Below, one piece after another: positions 9,729 to 21,700 of a DNA stretch of 64,000 nucleotides. A program made the translations under genes and the position numbers. Positions within the stretch are counted from its first letter, which is position 1. Each line of letters begins with the position of its first letter. This stretch comes from Neurospora intermedia (Eukaryota; Ascomycota; Sordariomycetes; Sordariales; Sordariaceae): positions 1,178,001-1,242,000 of the forward strand of contig BTPP01000007.1 of the NCBI GenBank assembly GCA_037102815.1. Direction: 5' to 3'. The notes below the pieces were generated by a model. That model worked only from the letters and a program-made list of their open reading frames with translations. It was not told the origin of the DNA and searched no databases.

Positions 9729-12700
9729 CTACAACTTGACAATCGTCATGCCGTTGACCGTCATCGTTTCCGGTTCCGCGTATTCTTCCTCTTCGTCCTC
9801 CTCCGAATACTGATCCTCAGGGCCACTGTGGTAGTCACCATCGAACCCCTCCTTATCGTACGTCTCAGAGTAATACTCGGCGTCTGATTCGGGCTCCTCT
9901 GGCACCGGAGCTTCGTAGGTTGTGGCCTTGCTGCTGGCCTTGGATAATGGGGAGGCGGTTGGGTGCCTGGATGTTTGTCTGGATGACCTCCTAGATGCTG
10001 TTGAAGCCACCGTGACTTCCACTTTCTGCACCTTACTAGGTCGCATTCCCTCCTCATCAGCAGCAGGTGAACTTCTTTTTCTCGTCATCTCAATCATCTC
10101 CATGTTGTCGTAATCGTCATCCTCTAACCCTGCTGCATTCGCTGACCCATCGCCGGCGGCCGAAGAGGTCGAAAGTACCGTTGCTGGCGTGGTACTCCTC
10201 GATCTCTCGCTCTTCGAGTCGTCGAGGTCAACCGCAGTATAAACAGGCGATCTCGACGGCCTCGTAGAGTCCGCCGTGCCGACTCTCGGCTCTTCCATAA
10301 CCGGTACCGTGACACCAACAGTAGCAGTAGCCGTAGCAGTAGCCGTAGCGACAACAGCGCTCTCGTCATACAACGTCCCCAGCCACGCCTCCCGGAACTT
10401 CAACCCAATAGCCAGCGCCATATGCCTAGACACCGAATTGCCAACCAGCTTCCACTGGTCTGTCGTCCGTCCCACCAACACCTCCTCATCGAGATACCCT
10501 TGCGCCCGACGCATTTCCTGCACCGTATACGGCCGGTCTTCATCCCAGTGTAACCCAGGTCCCATGCGCGCATCACTGGGATTAGAAGTAGTCGTGACGG
10601 TAGGGAACAACGTCTTGGGATTGAGTCTTTTCCAGCCCACGGATGCATCGCTTGTACGGGTCTTGCCTTCACTAGGGAACAATTCCCTGTCGCCCTTGCT
10701 CATCACTCCGTTCCCGTTGTTCCAGGCCTTGATGAAGTTCATGCCGTACGGGTGGGTGGGAATGCAGGCATACTGGGCACGAATGTAGGGCGTGATTCCC
10801 GACGCCAGACGATGATCCGGGAACGGGACACAGGCGTCCGGCTTCCCGTCCCCAATCTTGGGTAGGTCGGCGGTGCCTTCACCGGCGCTGACGAACTTGA
10901 AGGCGGTGGGGATGAAGCTTCTTTGAACATATGATTCCCCATTGCAGAGAAAACCGATATTGCGGTTCTTGACTCTGTAATGGGAGTGAGATGGTAGCGG
11001 CGGGTCCGGAAGAGGGAGTCCGGGAGCCGCAAAGTACAAGAACACGCGCTCACGGCTTTGGGGGGCGCCGTGAGCCCAGGCGTCCCCGAGTATGAGCTGG
11101 GCCTGGTAGCCCATGCCAACAAGTGCGCAAAACAGCTGTGAAAGGACATCTTGCTTCCGGTTCACAAACGTCTGCACAATGCCAGAAACGTTTTCGAGGA
11201 CGCCGTACTTGGGTCGGTAAAAATCGACAAAGGAGGCGAACGAGGCCACCAGGGATTGGTTCTTAACTTGGTTGAGAACCTTTTTGTCCTGAGTAAGCAG
11301 TGAGAACCCGGGACACGGGCTACCGGCGGCAATGAAGTCGACTTCACCGGGCCTGGGCACATTGTCGGAGAATTTACCCTAATAGATGTTAGTCAGAATG
11401 GCCTATACTAGTCAAGTTCTTTCGGAACGAGAGGGGACATACCTCCAGGGCAAGGCGGAGAAGGTCGTCCACAGAGCCGAGAAAAGGGTGAGTCTTATTC
11501 GGATCCGGGGTATTGGCCATGTAGGTATGGATGGCCTTGTCCCATATATCGTTGGCCCAGCGCATCTCAACAACACCGCCCTCTTCTAGGCCTCGTCCAA
11601 AGTTACCACCGCCGCAGTATAGATCCATTCCCCTCAATTTTGGCTTGCCAAGATTCCCCAAGGGGTTGAATCCTTGACGCAAAGTGGGTGGGAACGTGTC
11701 AAGAGGAACGCATCTCCCATGATCTTGCCTATGTGTGATGAAGAACATGTTCCCCGTCCCTCCTCTGTCGTATGGACTTGGGATTCCCTCGCCCGGGCGA
11801 AAGCATCTTACAACGCACTTGCCTACGATTCTCTCGGCCCGTACATCCACCAAATCTTCGGTATAGACCAGCTCGTTGGCTGGCGCATCTTGACGATCGA
11901 CCTTTCGTCGTCGTAACAACTTTCTGAGCCGTACAAATGCCGCCTCTTTCTCCCCTTGCGTAAAGTATTCAACGACTTCGTAAGGATCCGAAAACTTATC
12001 AGAAGGAGAAAGTGTCGCGAGAACCGTATCTCCAGGCTTATAGGGAGTTGTGGGCGGTTTCGGAGGCTGATTATGATAGCAAGTCAAATGGTCTTTCTGC
12101 AATGTAATCCAACGCCGTTGCTCGCTCTCATATAATTGCCTCACGAAAAAATCTCCCTTGCTATTTTCCGGAGTGCCGAACCAGTCCACCGGGTGGACCG
12201 CAAGCACTTCGTTGCCCTTGACTCGGGCGTGATGGCCTTCCTGGCACGTGCAATGGTTGGAAAGGAAGAGTTCGTTGCGCCACTTGTATTTCATAGCACA
12301 GCACGGCGTGTCTTCTGGTCGATAAAACCAGATGACGTCGAAACTCTTTGAGCTAAGGCCACGGCCACTCTTGGTCTTCGCGGTATGTACTCTTTGAACA
12401 AGGCCAAACCACCTGTGATCATCCGTGTCCGTTGGTTTCCATTTGGTGTCCGTATTTGAACTGTCATCTCGGGGTGTTGAAATGACATCCCCGACCTTGA
12501 TCTTGTTGACAAGTTCCTGGCTCAAATATTGGACGTGGGCCGCATTGAGTGGTGGGGAGCTCAGTTTTGGTTTTGAGGATACGTTGGATACAATATCCGA
12601 CTCAACGGGTGGCGCCTCTAGCACTTGAACTGGGAGACGCTTTGCGAGCTTGACCGCCTTCTCGTTTTCCGCGTCCTCCCCTGCCAGCCGCAACACCTTT

Positions 12701-13980
12701 CCAAGAATCATGTGGCCAAAGCACTCCTTGATGTAAGGAGTGACGATGGTAGCTGCAACAGTTCGATCGCCTTCGGTGACCATAGGCCCTGGAGGAACCT
12801 CTTGTCTAAAATACTGACCCGGCTTAACGACCATAAGTTCCCGGAAAAGTCGGTCACCCGCTGCCCTCTTGGCGCCTGCCACGCCATTGATTTCCTTCCA
12901 TATATATCCGATATTGGCAGCGACCGAAGTCCGGAAATCATCACTAGGATGCTGCACCCGCCAGTTCTGGAAAGCTTTTGACTTCCCATGAGCCTTGGAA
13001 GCCCACTGGATGAAGTCACTCTTGAAGCAGCCAAGGGTGACCTCGCGCTTCCTTTCCACCATGCGGGTGCAATAGTCAACCACGTGTTTTCCGAGGTCTG
13101 CAACCCAAAGAAATGGCTTGTAATATCTTTGATATTCAAATGCGGGCTTCTTTAGCAGGTAGTAAACCTCTTTCTTCGCGTTGTGCTTGGATCGAACCCA
13201 GATCTGGCCCTTGACGCTGTGCAGAGACGCACCGTAGTTGCCAACAGGCAGCTCAAGCACTTGCATGCCCGTGACGTAGTGCTTGGTATTGCCATATTTC
13301 AGCACTCCGTCAAAGTAATACTTGTCGTGCAGCACCTTGGTCGCTACAAGCTGGATTGGTCGCATTTCTTGAGGGTGGTAAGCATAGTTTACGTAGAAGT
13401 TGAAGTCGTGTAGCTCGAATTCGATGTAATCTTCTTTATTCTTGCCAGCCGCTTTCGCGGCTTTCAGGAGATCTTCCACAGCGACGCGCTCAGCTGTTGA
13501 CTGTGGAGGCGGTACGAGATTATCGTTTTCATCGATTCTTTGAAATGTCGACCTTGGGTTTATCAGGGTCGATACTGGTAGGTCGACCGTAATGTGCTTA
13601 CTACGCTGGACCACAAAGTCATCGTCTGGGCTCTCATCTGAAAATCCATCAGGGAGATCCGCCTCGTCTTCGGACTCGGGCGCGGGCGCGGGGTCAATGC
13701 CATTTAGACCGGATTCGGTTTGGAATTGCTGCTCGAGCTCGAGTTGAAGTTGAAGTTGGGGGTCGTCGGGACTTGGGGTGATGGTCGTTGCCGCCGCTAT
13801 GGGCTCGAGACACTCCTCTTTGGGTGCCGGGAGTGGTTGATGGTGAGCGTAGTCACCCTCTTTGGCCAAACCCTGGCTGAGAACGGACGCGAACATGTCC
13901 AAGTAGTCTTCTTGAAGGCCCATGGTTTCGGCAGGTACGTCGATGAACATGCCCCCGTGGCCGCGATCTGGCGAATCCAT
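9729..13980 (-). CDS. dim-2: DNA (cytosine-5) methyltransferase DIM-2
   Basis: Maintains and establishes cytosine methylation, directed in Neurospora by HP1 bound to H3K9me3, mostly at RIP-mutated DNA. Two exons (13980-11443 and 11378-9729), a 64-nt phase-0 intron with GTATGT donor and ATTAG acceptor; product 1395 aa. The N-terminal ~450 residues, the BAH-like region (~480-770, including HRWFGLVQRV and CTCQEGHHARV) and the catalytic domain follow the N. crassa protein closely as I remember it. Catalytic motifs: I, DLYCGGGNFG (786-795); IV, SPCPGF with Cys868; VI, LENVSG; VIII, QSRER; X, VGNSVSRHMA. The intron falls between motifs I and IV. N. crassa DIM-2 is 1454 aa; here the linker after KLAKRL and the next low-complexity segment are shorter. 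The Ser/Glu-rich C-terminal tail is retained. No frameshift or lost catalytic residue seen. Confidence 0.97.
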
Positions 13981-15208
13981 GGCTTGGCTGATAACGAACT
14001 AGCGCTTAGTTCTACTCGAAGCCAAGGACAAAGTTGAGGTCAAGGGTGGACCTGTGACAAGAATAAAGACAGCCGGCTGGAGGGGAGGTATTCAGGGATG
14101 TCTTAGCTCAGACATTTGGCGACTTGTTGGGATATTGAATTTTTCGAATTATTTCATGTTCAAGTGAAGTGAGTTGGTGGTGACGATAAGGTGAGAAAAT
14201 TGTGATAAATTCTAGCAATCCCCGTTTATTGATGAAAAGTAACAGATCGTGTATGAGTAACGCCGGTTTGTAGAAGGGTATAGAATAAAGTGACAATAAG
14301 AGGAATCTTTGTGTTCGTATCGTTTGCAGTCTAATATATGTGAGTTGGTGTTGTGATGCGATACGTAAAAGCAGTGGTGGTCAGATATCCATCGATGTTC
14401 AGATATTTTGGTTGTCGCGTGGGCGTAAAAGGGAAGCGAGTGGCCTCGAGAAGGAGAGTGACCGCGGTAAAAGGAGGAGCAGCAAACCAGCCAACCGCAA
14501 ACAACGACGAACTTGAATCAATCGGATGGAATCTTTTTTTTTTTATCTCTTTTTTTTGTCCCCCTCCCTTGTCCACCAAATCCCTCTCTTCCTTCCTGTT
14601 GCGGACTGCGGGTTTGCGTGCCCAAGACTGCAGTGGAAGACTGAGTGGCTCCCCCTCGTTCGACTGGGATTTGCAGCGAACGGAACTTCCTCGTGAAGAA
14701 CGCGTCCCGCGACTGTGGGTTCTTTGTCAACGGTTGTGACGAGGGTTAGCTGTAGGCCAAACAGCTGCCAAGCAGAATCAATTGCCCAATCAAAGAACCC
14801 GCGTCCCTGCCGTTTGCGGATTCTCCAACCGCACGAACAGGACCCACCAAAGACCGGCGAAGGCCCACTTATCTCCGGTTTGTTGCCCCGGTGCGCCCGG
14901 AACCCAGACCGGAACTCAGGCCGACATGTCATATTCAACGCTCAACAGTTCCAAGAACAGTCCATGACCATAACCAATCTGTACCTTTTCAAGTGCTGTC
15001 TCAAAGCAAGTTATTCCAGCCAAATTTACTAAACACCAAAAAAGACACCCTAGCAGACCGGCCGGGGTATTCCAAAGTGCTCCTTGCTCGCTCGCTTGCT
15101 ATCTAGGGTATCTTGTTCCCAGCGTACTGTGTATCCGCATGACTCAATTAGAGTTGGGAGTAATTCCATCGCCTCTTGTTCTCCGCGGTTTATTCCATGT
15201 TCTCGGCT
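13981..15208. promoter_or_regulatory. dim-2 upstream region / 3' end of PPR-like gene
   Basis: About 1.2 kb between two minus-strand genes. The left part should hold the dim-2 promoter and 5' UTR, the right part the 3' UTR of the next gene. There are two short T tracts near 14527 and 14548. Overlapping frames of 60-130 codons on both strands show no conserved features. No specific element identified. Confidence 0.45.
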
Positions 15209-18200
15209 TCAAAACTCAGCCATGCCTGTTTCTTTAGGGTTCTGTGTGTCCCCAGAAGCTCCTTGCCTAACTCTTCTAATAATTCGAGACGGTTTATTGA
15301 GCCAAGTATCGGTATGTACCTGCGTGTTGAGCCAACGCGCAGCAACGACGGCATCCGTACCCTTCACGTCTCCGTCCGTCCTCTTTGCCGGGAGGTGCCA
15401 AGTGCAGCCTTGTGTCTGCCGAAGTGCTTCGAGCTTTTGCCTCGTCCTGACCAGCATGGTTTGTAGCGAATCATTGACTGGCAGATGAGGCCACATCTCC
15501 ATAAAATATGCAAACGTCTGCATCAGGACCTTATACTCGCTTTCGCCCGGCTCCCTTGCGTTCTCCAAAATTCGAGGGTCTAACCAAGAGTCGACAACCC
15601 AGTTTACCAAGCTCAACATCAGTTGCGCGTTGCCCAGACATCCAAGAGCTTGCATATACCGGAATATATGAGGCGCCGTCAGCGTGTACTGTAACGTGGG
15701 GAGCTCGAAACATGCTGATGCGCTGCCGTTGGATGGGACCGAAATGGGCCTAACCATCTCTTTAAAAGTGGCATGGAGCTTTTGAGCAGCGAGCCGAATT
15801 ACTGGCACCATTCTCAAATCTCCGTACTTCTCGGTTGGTGTTGCTGTAGCCATCGCTTTTCTCGTTTCAAACGCCAGTGCAACCGTCGACTTTCGTACCA
15901 TGAGACTCAGTAGGTCGAAGATGGTGGTATCCAGGCCTTTTGCGAATACCGTCTGCCGATATGCTTTCATAAACACCTTAAGCGTATGCAAGTGTGGATG
16001 TGTTGTTCCTTCACCCTCTCTCACAATGTATTTGTCGGTGGCCAAAGCTCGGAGGATCGTGTACCACGGCCGCTTGTCCTGGTGGGCAGCCCTTGCGTTC
16101 CCCTGTTGGTACAGCTTGGTGATTTTAATAGCCAGTGGGATATGGTTATGGGAGAACGACTGAGGGTCCGGGTCTGGGTAATTGGAGTGCGTTTTGCACA
16201 ACAGCTTGATCCACGCATCGAAGACGCGAACGGGGAGGGTATTAATCTGCTCAACTTCCTCGGACCACCCAACCAAAGCTTGTCTCGCAATCGCGCTGTA
16301 CCCGCCGTCCAGGATGTATTGTAACCCGGCTTCTATTGAGTTGGTGTTTCGAAGTAGAAGCTCGAGGAGACGGTCGTTTGGTCGGATATTGCGCTCCCGC
16401 ATTTGTCGATACAAGTCATCAGGAGACGGGGGAGTAAGTCTCGAGATCTCATAGGCGCTGAGGTTACCGTCATGAACTGGAAAAACATAATGTCGCGAGT
16501 CACCCGGTAGCAGCGGGCTATCTGGCGGCACTTGCTCAGCAAATAGCTTTTCCAACATGGCAGCATACACATCGGCAGTAGGCTGGAGGTTGGGTCGAGG
16601 AGGTCTCTGAAACTCCGTCCAGGCCTCCCTAACGTTGCGCGTGGCCTCGATGGCTGTAACCCACGTGGCGTAGACAAACATGTTGGGACTACTCCATTTG
16701 GGTGGTCCGTCAGTCCTGGTCATGATTGTGCGCTGTCGGCCGGGTAGTGAACCACCCAGCTTGGTCAACGCCTCATCAATGGGCTGAGAGGGGTATCCGT
16801 TTTCAACCATCATAATGCCTGCTTTAGCACTCCTGCTCAGATCTTCTTCACGATCGCGTTGCTCGTCCACTCCATCCCACGACAAACGATATGGTGGCCA
16901 GGTCTTTGCAGACCGAATCATGGCCTTTTCCTCTGCTGGTGTTTTCTTCATGCCCAGCAAGACCCTTCTTATGGAGCGGTAGCCGTTCTGGGTAATCAGC
17001 AAGTGAGGTCTCATTCTGACAGACGCGGCGAGAAGGACCTTTTGGGCTTCCCAGTTGTAACGGATGTGCTTGTATGGAGCGATGGGCGTCCTCCTGTCAA
17101 GCGCACAAAGAGCGCTGTTAAAGATCCGACATCTTATTCTCTGCCATCTCGCTGGGTCATCACCTCCGACATCAACGTGGCAGGTCTCGAGGTATGTCGC
17201 AACGAGATGGGCAACCGAGATCAGAGCAGCGGGCCATATGGCCGCGCAATGCCACATGAGTCGATACATCATAATCTTGAAGACGTCTGACCGAAATTCT
17301 GGACCCACCCGTTTCTGTTCAGGCTTTTGTCTCGGTTCCAGGTAGTGCCGGGAGATGTAATCAAAGATGGCGGCGAGGCTCTCCGCTTGGAATATCCTTT
17401 TATCGCGCCCAAGGACCATGTTCATGAGAAAATACGGCTTGAAGGTGTCACGAGAGACGAATCGCTGGACGATTTCGTCTCCCGTTTTTCCTTCTAAGAT
17501 CCACGACCACTCTTCGAGATCGCTGATGCTGTATCCCTTCATTGCAAGACGCTTTATGCGCCTTGCCCATTCTTGCTCTGTTTCGAGGTAGCTTGGAAGT
17601 CCTCTAAGATGGTAGAAGGAGACTCGAGACTTGCGCCAGTGCGCTACACGCTGCTTGAACATGAACTGCGCCAGACAACCGGGCAATCGAGGAGACTTGT
17701 TGCTGGCAAGAGCACGGAGAACACACCACTTTTCGAGTGGATATTTGCGAGCTTTGCGCCTGATGAACATGGCCAGCGTCTTGGTGGGCGAAAACGGCGT
17801 GAACTTTTTCTCAAAGGGCAATTGAACCCCAGGAACCGGAGGCTCATCTTGAAGTCGTCTTTCACGGCGACTCAACCCCCCGCGTGTGGCATGCCACAGT
17901 ACCACAGACGGATCGGCCGAGGTGGTGGAGGCGGCGACAGACGGAGTGGGTTTGGCCGGTGCCCAAGCATGAGGTACTCTCTCGCAACGGCTCGATTCCC
18001 CTTGAGCCGCAGTTCGCTCTAGCACAGGGAACGGATCGGCCGAAATGGTGGCCGTGGTGGAGGCGTCGAGAGACGGAGCGGGTCTGGCCGGAGCCGCAGA
18101 GCCGGTGGGGAGGACATTTTCGGCTTCGGCGCCGGCGCCAACAAGAGCGGCAGCGGTGGACTGTCTCCGGAAACTACCATCCAGTATCGAAGAAGAGGAG

Positions 18201-18404
18201 CAAACGGACGACCAAGCGGGAAGCTGCTGCAGTTCAACAACATGGGACATCAGTCAGCGCTCGTGGCCAGCGACGACAAGGTACCCCAAGAGTGAGAGAG
18301 TCATGAGGGTTCCACATATTTACCTGGCAGCACCTCGGTGTTGTCGCGAGTCGTCGGCCTGTTGCTTGCACACCTCTTAGGGCGGAACCTTTAGTACCAG
18401 ACAT
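15209..18404 (-). CDS. Pentatricopeptide-repeat-like protein, probably mitochondrial
   Basis: Long frame of 1006 codons (18226-15209) plus a short first exon (18404-18324) across a 97-nt intron: donor GTAAAT, branch GCGCTGAC, acceptor CTGCAG, phase 0. The spliced N-terminus (MSGTKGSALRGVQATGRRLA) is basic and lacks acids, like a mitochondrial presequence. Without the exon the frame would start MSHVVELQQL, which does not look like one. An in-frame ATG at 18593 would add 63 residues. The body (1032 aa) is helical and basic. Segments such as LYRQMRERNIRPNDRLLELL resemble PPR motifs, which bind organellar RNA; a likely role is mitochondrial mRNA expression. PPR proteins diverge quickly and I cannot name an orthologue. 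The first 140 residues after the presequence are Pro/Ala/Ser-rich linker. Confidence 0.7.
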
Positions 18405-18717
18405 TGATGTAGGCAACCAACCATTCTGAAAAGACGGCAGGCTGGCGATGGATTGTAGGGCTGCTTTGCATTGGCGATTTCCGACAGCGTTTGTTTGGCG
18501 GTTTTGGGGGGAATCTGGCTGTTCCCCGAATTCTTTGGCGAGCAGGCGGCGCTCCTGTTGTCCAGATATCCCCATTCGGAACCTGGGCTGCACTAGCGGA
18601 TGCTACCCCTCATTCCCCCCTGGTTGCCGGCGTGGCAGGGGCAGCAGGTGCCGACCTATGTAGTTATCGATAAGACCAAGCACCTAGGCGTGTTTACGGG
18701 AAGGCTACGGGGAATAA

Positions 18718-18753
18718 GGGCCCTCAGAAACAAGGATTCTATCACGTGACGGG
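18718..18753 (+). promoter_or_regulatory. Left copy of GGGCCCTCAGAA ... ATCACGTGA motif pair
   Basis: GGGCCCTCAGAA (18718-18729), an 11-nt gap, then ATCACGTGACGGG (18741-18753). The same two motifs in the same order occur on the minus strand at 18990-19065. The second contains a CACGTG E-box. Confidence 0.6.
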
Positions 18754-18843
18754 TCACTCCTGGTACCTTGTTTTATTCAAACTTACCGTGACACCCGCGA
18801 ACAGCCGTTCATAGCCAGTATCGAAGTAATTTACCAATTAGTA

Positions 18844-18900
18844 TTAGGGTTAATTAGGGTTAGCTAGGGTTAGTTAGGGTTAGTTAGGGTTAGGGTTAGC
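18844..18900 (+). repeat. Interstitial telomere-like decamer array
   Basis: Five tandem 10-mers close to TTAGGGTTAG (variants TTAGGGTTAA and CTAGGGTTAG) followed by GGTTAGC. Each contains the fungal telomere hexamer TTAGGG or TAGGG, but the period is 10 nt, not 6. Confidence 0.95.
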
Positions 18901-18912
18901 TCCGGGGGTGCA

Positions 18913-18933
18913 GGGGGCCGGTGAGAGGCCCCC
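18913..18933 (+). repeat. Short GC hairpin next to the telomere-like array
   Basis: GGGGGCC (18913-18919) and GGCCCCC (18927-18933) are perfect inverted arms with a 7-nt loop. It starts 13 nt after the array ends. Confidence 0.8.
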
Positions 18934-18989
18934 GCGTGTGAATGTTTTATCATATGTACGTCATATGTTCCGTAATTACGGTAATTACC

Positions 18990-19065
18990 CCCTTCACGTG
19001 ATCGATGTACGTAGAGTACCTCTGGCTCAAGAAAAGTGGAGTTTGAACAGGGATTCTGAGGGCCC
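18990..19065 (-). promoter_or_regulatory. Right, inverted copy of the GGGCCCTCAGAA ... ATCACGTGA pair
   Basis: On the minus strand GGGCCCTCAGAA (19065-19054) precedes ATCACGTGAAGGG (19002-18990) with a 51-nt gap. Twelve of 12 and 12 of 13 bases agree with the left pair, in opposite orientation. Confidence 0.6.
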
Positions 19066-19415
19066 CTAATCACCCAGGCCTACGGGAAGGGATGGAACCT
19101 CTCAGCTGAAATGGACGACGGGAGGTCTGTGCTCCTTCACGTTCACAGTCACTGACATATCGACGGAAAGGGGGTTTGGCTCTTGGCCAAGCTCAAGTAC
19201 AGGTACTTCTGTAGCCTGTGTATTGATGAGGGATGCTGAGTACTCGATACCGTGTCCTTGGTCAGCCTCCCAAAGTTTCCCCAATAGACACAGCCGCGAG
19301 ATCCATTGCATTGACCGTTCGTCATCGCGACACTTCCCAATTGCACTAGTCATTCCACGTCGACGATCCACGACGAAGAGGTATCCGCCGCCCTTTTGCG
19401 CCGCGCATCCACAGA

Positions 19416-21700
19416 ATGGCCTCTCTCAAGCGAAAACGACATCGAGGCGGAACCGATTCAGGGACGAGCTCCTCTGAGGCTGCGGCGGCGGGTGGTGGTG
19501 TTGGCGCCGCTACCGCTACTGCTCCATTGGCTTCAGGTTCCCCTGTAACCAGGGCGCGCCGAGCGACACGCCAGACATCGACCGCCCCACTCCCCGTGCT
19601 TCCCGACCCGGAACCACCCCGACGGCGCCGACGCCGGGACAGCACTGGCACTGGCACTGGCCTTGCCACTGACCGGCAGTCTCCCACGTCACCACCACTA
19701 CCACCACCAGGACCACCACCACCACCACCACCACCGGCCCACCGCGACAAGGAAAACATACCGATGCAGTCCAATTCGCATCATGGACATGCTCCAATCA
19801 TCAAGACTCGTCTGACGCGCCACACCGGGTTTGACTTTGACCCGCCATCATCAGTGCCCACGCCGCCCAGTTCCAGTTCCAATTCCCATTCCAATTCCAG
19901 CTCCAGCTCGCATCCTCCGCGACCCCACGCCGCCAGCTCCCACTCGTCCAATTCTTCCCATTCCGGTCCCCGTGCAATCACACCCGCCCGATCAATCACC
20001 ATCAAGACCTCGACATCAACAGCCCATCAATCACCCCTCGCACATCCGCACCAGGCGCCGACTGCGTCTCCTCTACGTGCCCCTGCCCCGACTCCGACTA
20101 CAAAAATCCTCCCAGGCCCTCTCGCCGGAGGACAGGCACGACACGACTCGACAACAACTCATGGCCATGGCCGCTCCGCTGCGGGGCCGGTGGTGCTTCC
20201 ACACCACAGTGTAGTCGGGCAAAACAAGACCATCTCCATGGCACCCTCAGTACCACCACCGCCACAACATCAACAACAACAGCAAACACATCGCTCACCC
20301 ATTGCGAGGCCTGGCCCGAGTGGCGGCAAATCAGACAGACCCGAGCGGGCACCTGGCGAGCGGCCAGACCGTAACATCGACAAGGTCGTGTTGGGTGACA
20401 TATGCTTCCGGGCATGGTACCCTTCATACTACGGAAAGGAGGTTCTCGGTGAAGGCCCGCCTAGTGTTGGCACGACGATTGCCAATGGGACAAACCCTTC
20501 GAATCAGGCGGCACATGGACACCAACCCCACCACCAGCCGCCTATGCTCGACCGCCTTTACGTGTGCCCGTGTTGTTTCAAGTACTCCAAGGAGCTGGTT
20601 GCCTGGAGGAGACATGTCTGCTTGTGTGAGGCTCGGGGCCACATCCCCGGAACCAAGGTCTATGTGCACCCAAAAGGGCGGCGGACAGTTCTCGTACCGA
20701 CAGGGCCGGCTCCCAAGCCTGGAAGAGGTAAACGTGGAAGTATCGGGCAGAAAATGGTCGAGGAGGTGATTCAGGATGAAGGGGAATGGAGTATTTGGAA
20801 GGTAGATGGGGCAGAGGACATGGTAAGCACCGCTCCCATAGCCAATCTTATAAGGCATCATCATCATCATCATCATCATCATCACCATCATCGTGTGAGG
20901 TTGCTGATCTCTTTTCACAGCTCTTCTGCCAAAACCTTTCCCTATTTGCAAAACTTTTCCTGGACAACAAGTCGGTGTTTTTCGATGTTAGCGGCTTCCA
21001 CTACTTCCTGCTTGTCTTTACTCCGCCTGATCCCCCGACGGACCCAGACTCAGACGTGACCGAGGTCGTCAAGCCTCGTGGTCAAGTCGTTGGTTTCTTC
21101 TCCAAAGAGAAAATGTCATGGGATAACAACAACCTCGCATGTATCCTCATCTTCCCGCCTTGGCAGCGCAAAGGTTTGGGTGCGCTCCTCATGGGTGTCT
21201 CGTACGAGATATCCCGACGTGAGGGGATCATTGGCGGGCCCGAAAAGCCCATCTCGGAACTCGGCAAAAAGGGGTACAAGCGCTTTTGGGCCGGCGAAAT
21301 AGCCCGTTGGCTCCTCAGCCTGGAGCCGACAGGCACGACACCAGGCGAGGAAACGGTTGTCGACATTGAAGATTGCAGCAAGGCAACGTGGATAGCCCCC
21401 GATGATTGCTTAGCGGTGCTAAGAGAGATGGATGTCGCCGAAGACGCGGGTAAGGGTCCTCCTAAGCCCAAGATACACGAACCCAGCGAGGAAGAAATGG
21501 GCACCACCCCTTCGGAAGCACCAGCACCAGCAGCTGCAGCAGCAGTAGTAGTGGAGGATGTGTCGCGGGTTCGAATCACACTGGAAGCTGTGCACAACTG
21601 GGTGACCCGTAACCGCATTAGCTTGGAAAGGACCTGCGATCCGGCCGGCTTCATCGACGACTTCGTCATGGAGGAGCCTTCCTCAGAGGAAGAGGGATGA
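19416..21700 (+). CDS. MYST-family histone acetyltransferase
   Basis: Nuclear lysine acetyltransferase using acetyl-CoA on histone tails. Two exons (19416-20822 and 20921-21700), 98-nt intron with GTAAGC donor and TTTTCACAG acceptor, phase 0; 728 aa. Residues 1-~320 are disordered, rich in Ser, Pro and His with homopeptides of Pro and Gln. The MYST domain starts near 330 (DKVVLGDICFRAWYPSYYGK). A C2HC zinc finger (YVCPCCFKYSKELVAWRRHVC) lies at ~384-404. The acetyl-CoA loop QRKGLG is at 551-556, followed by EGIIGGPEKPISELG with the expected catalytic Glu in the 570-577 region. The long Pro-rich N-terminus and absence of a chromodomain argue against Esa1; it is more likely a Sas2- or Sas3-type enzyme, but I cannot decide between them. 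There is a basic, Ala-rich C-terminal segment after the catalytic core. Confidence 0.88.
20856..20892 (+). repeat. (CAT)n microsatellite within the MYST intron
   Basis: About twelve CAT/CAC triplets inside intron 20823-20920. If the intron were retained they would encode a poly-His run and then shift frame. Confidence 0.9.

Larger units (their letters stand above)
18405..19415. promoter_or_regulatory. Divergent promoter between PPR-like and MYST genes
   Basis: About 1 kb separating two divergent starts. It contains a telomere-like decamer array, a GC hairpin, and two pairs of short motifs in mirror orientation on either side (listed separately). CACGTG E-boxes occur at 18743-18748 and 18995-19000. 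The mirror arrangement suits a bidirectional promoter, but this is inference. Confidence 0.6.
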
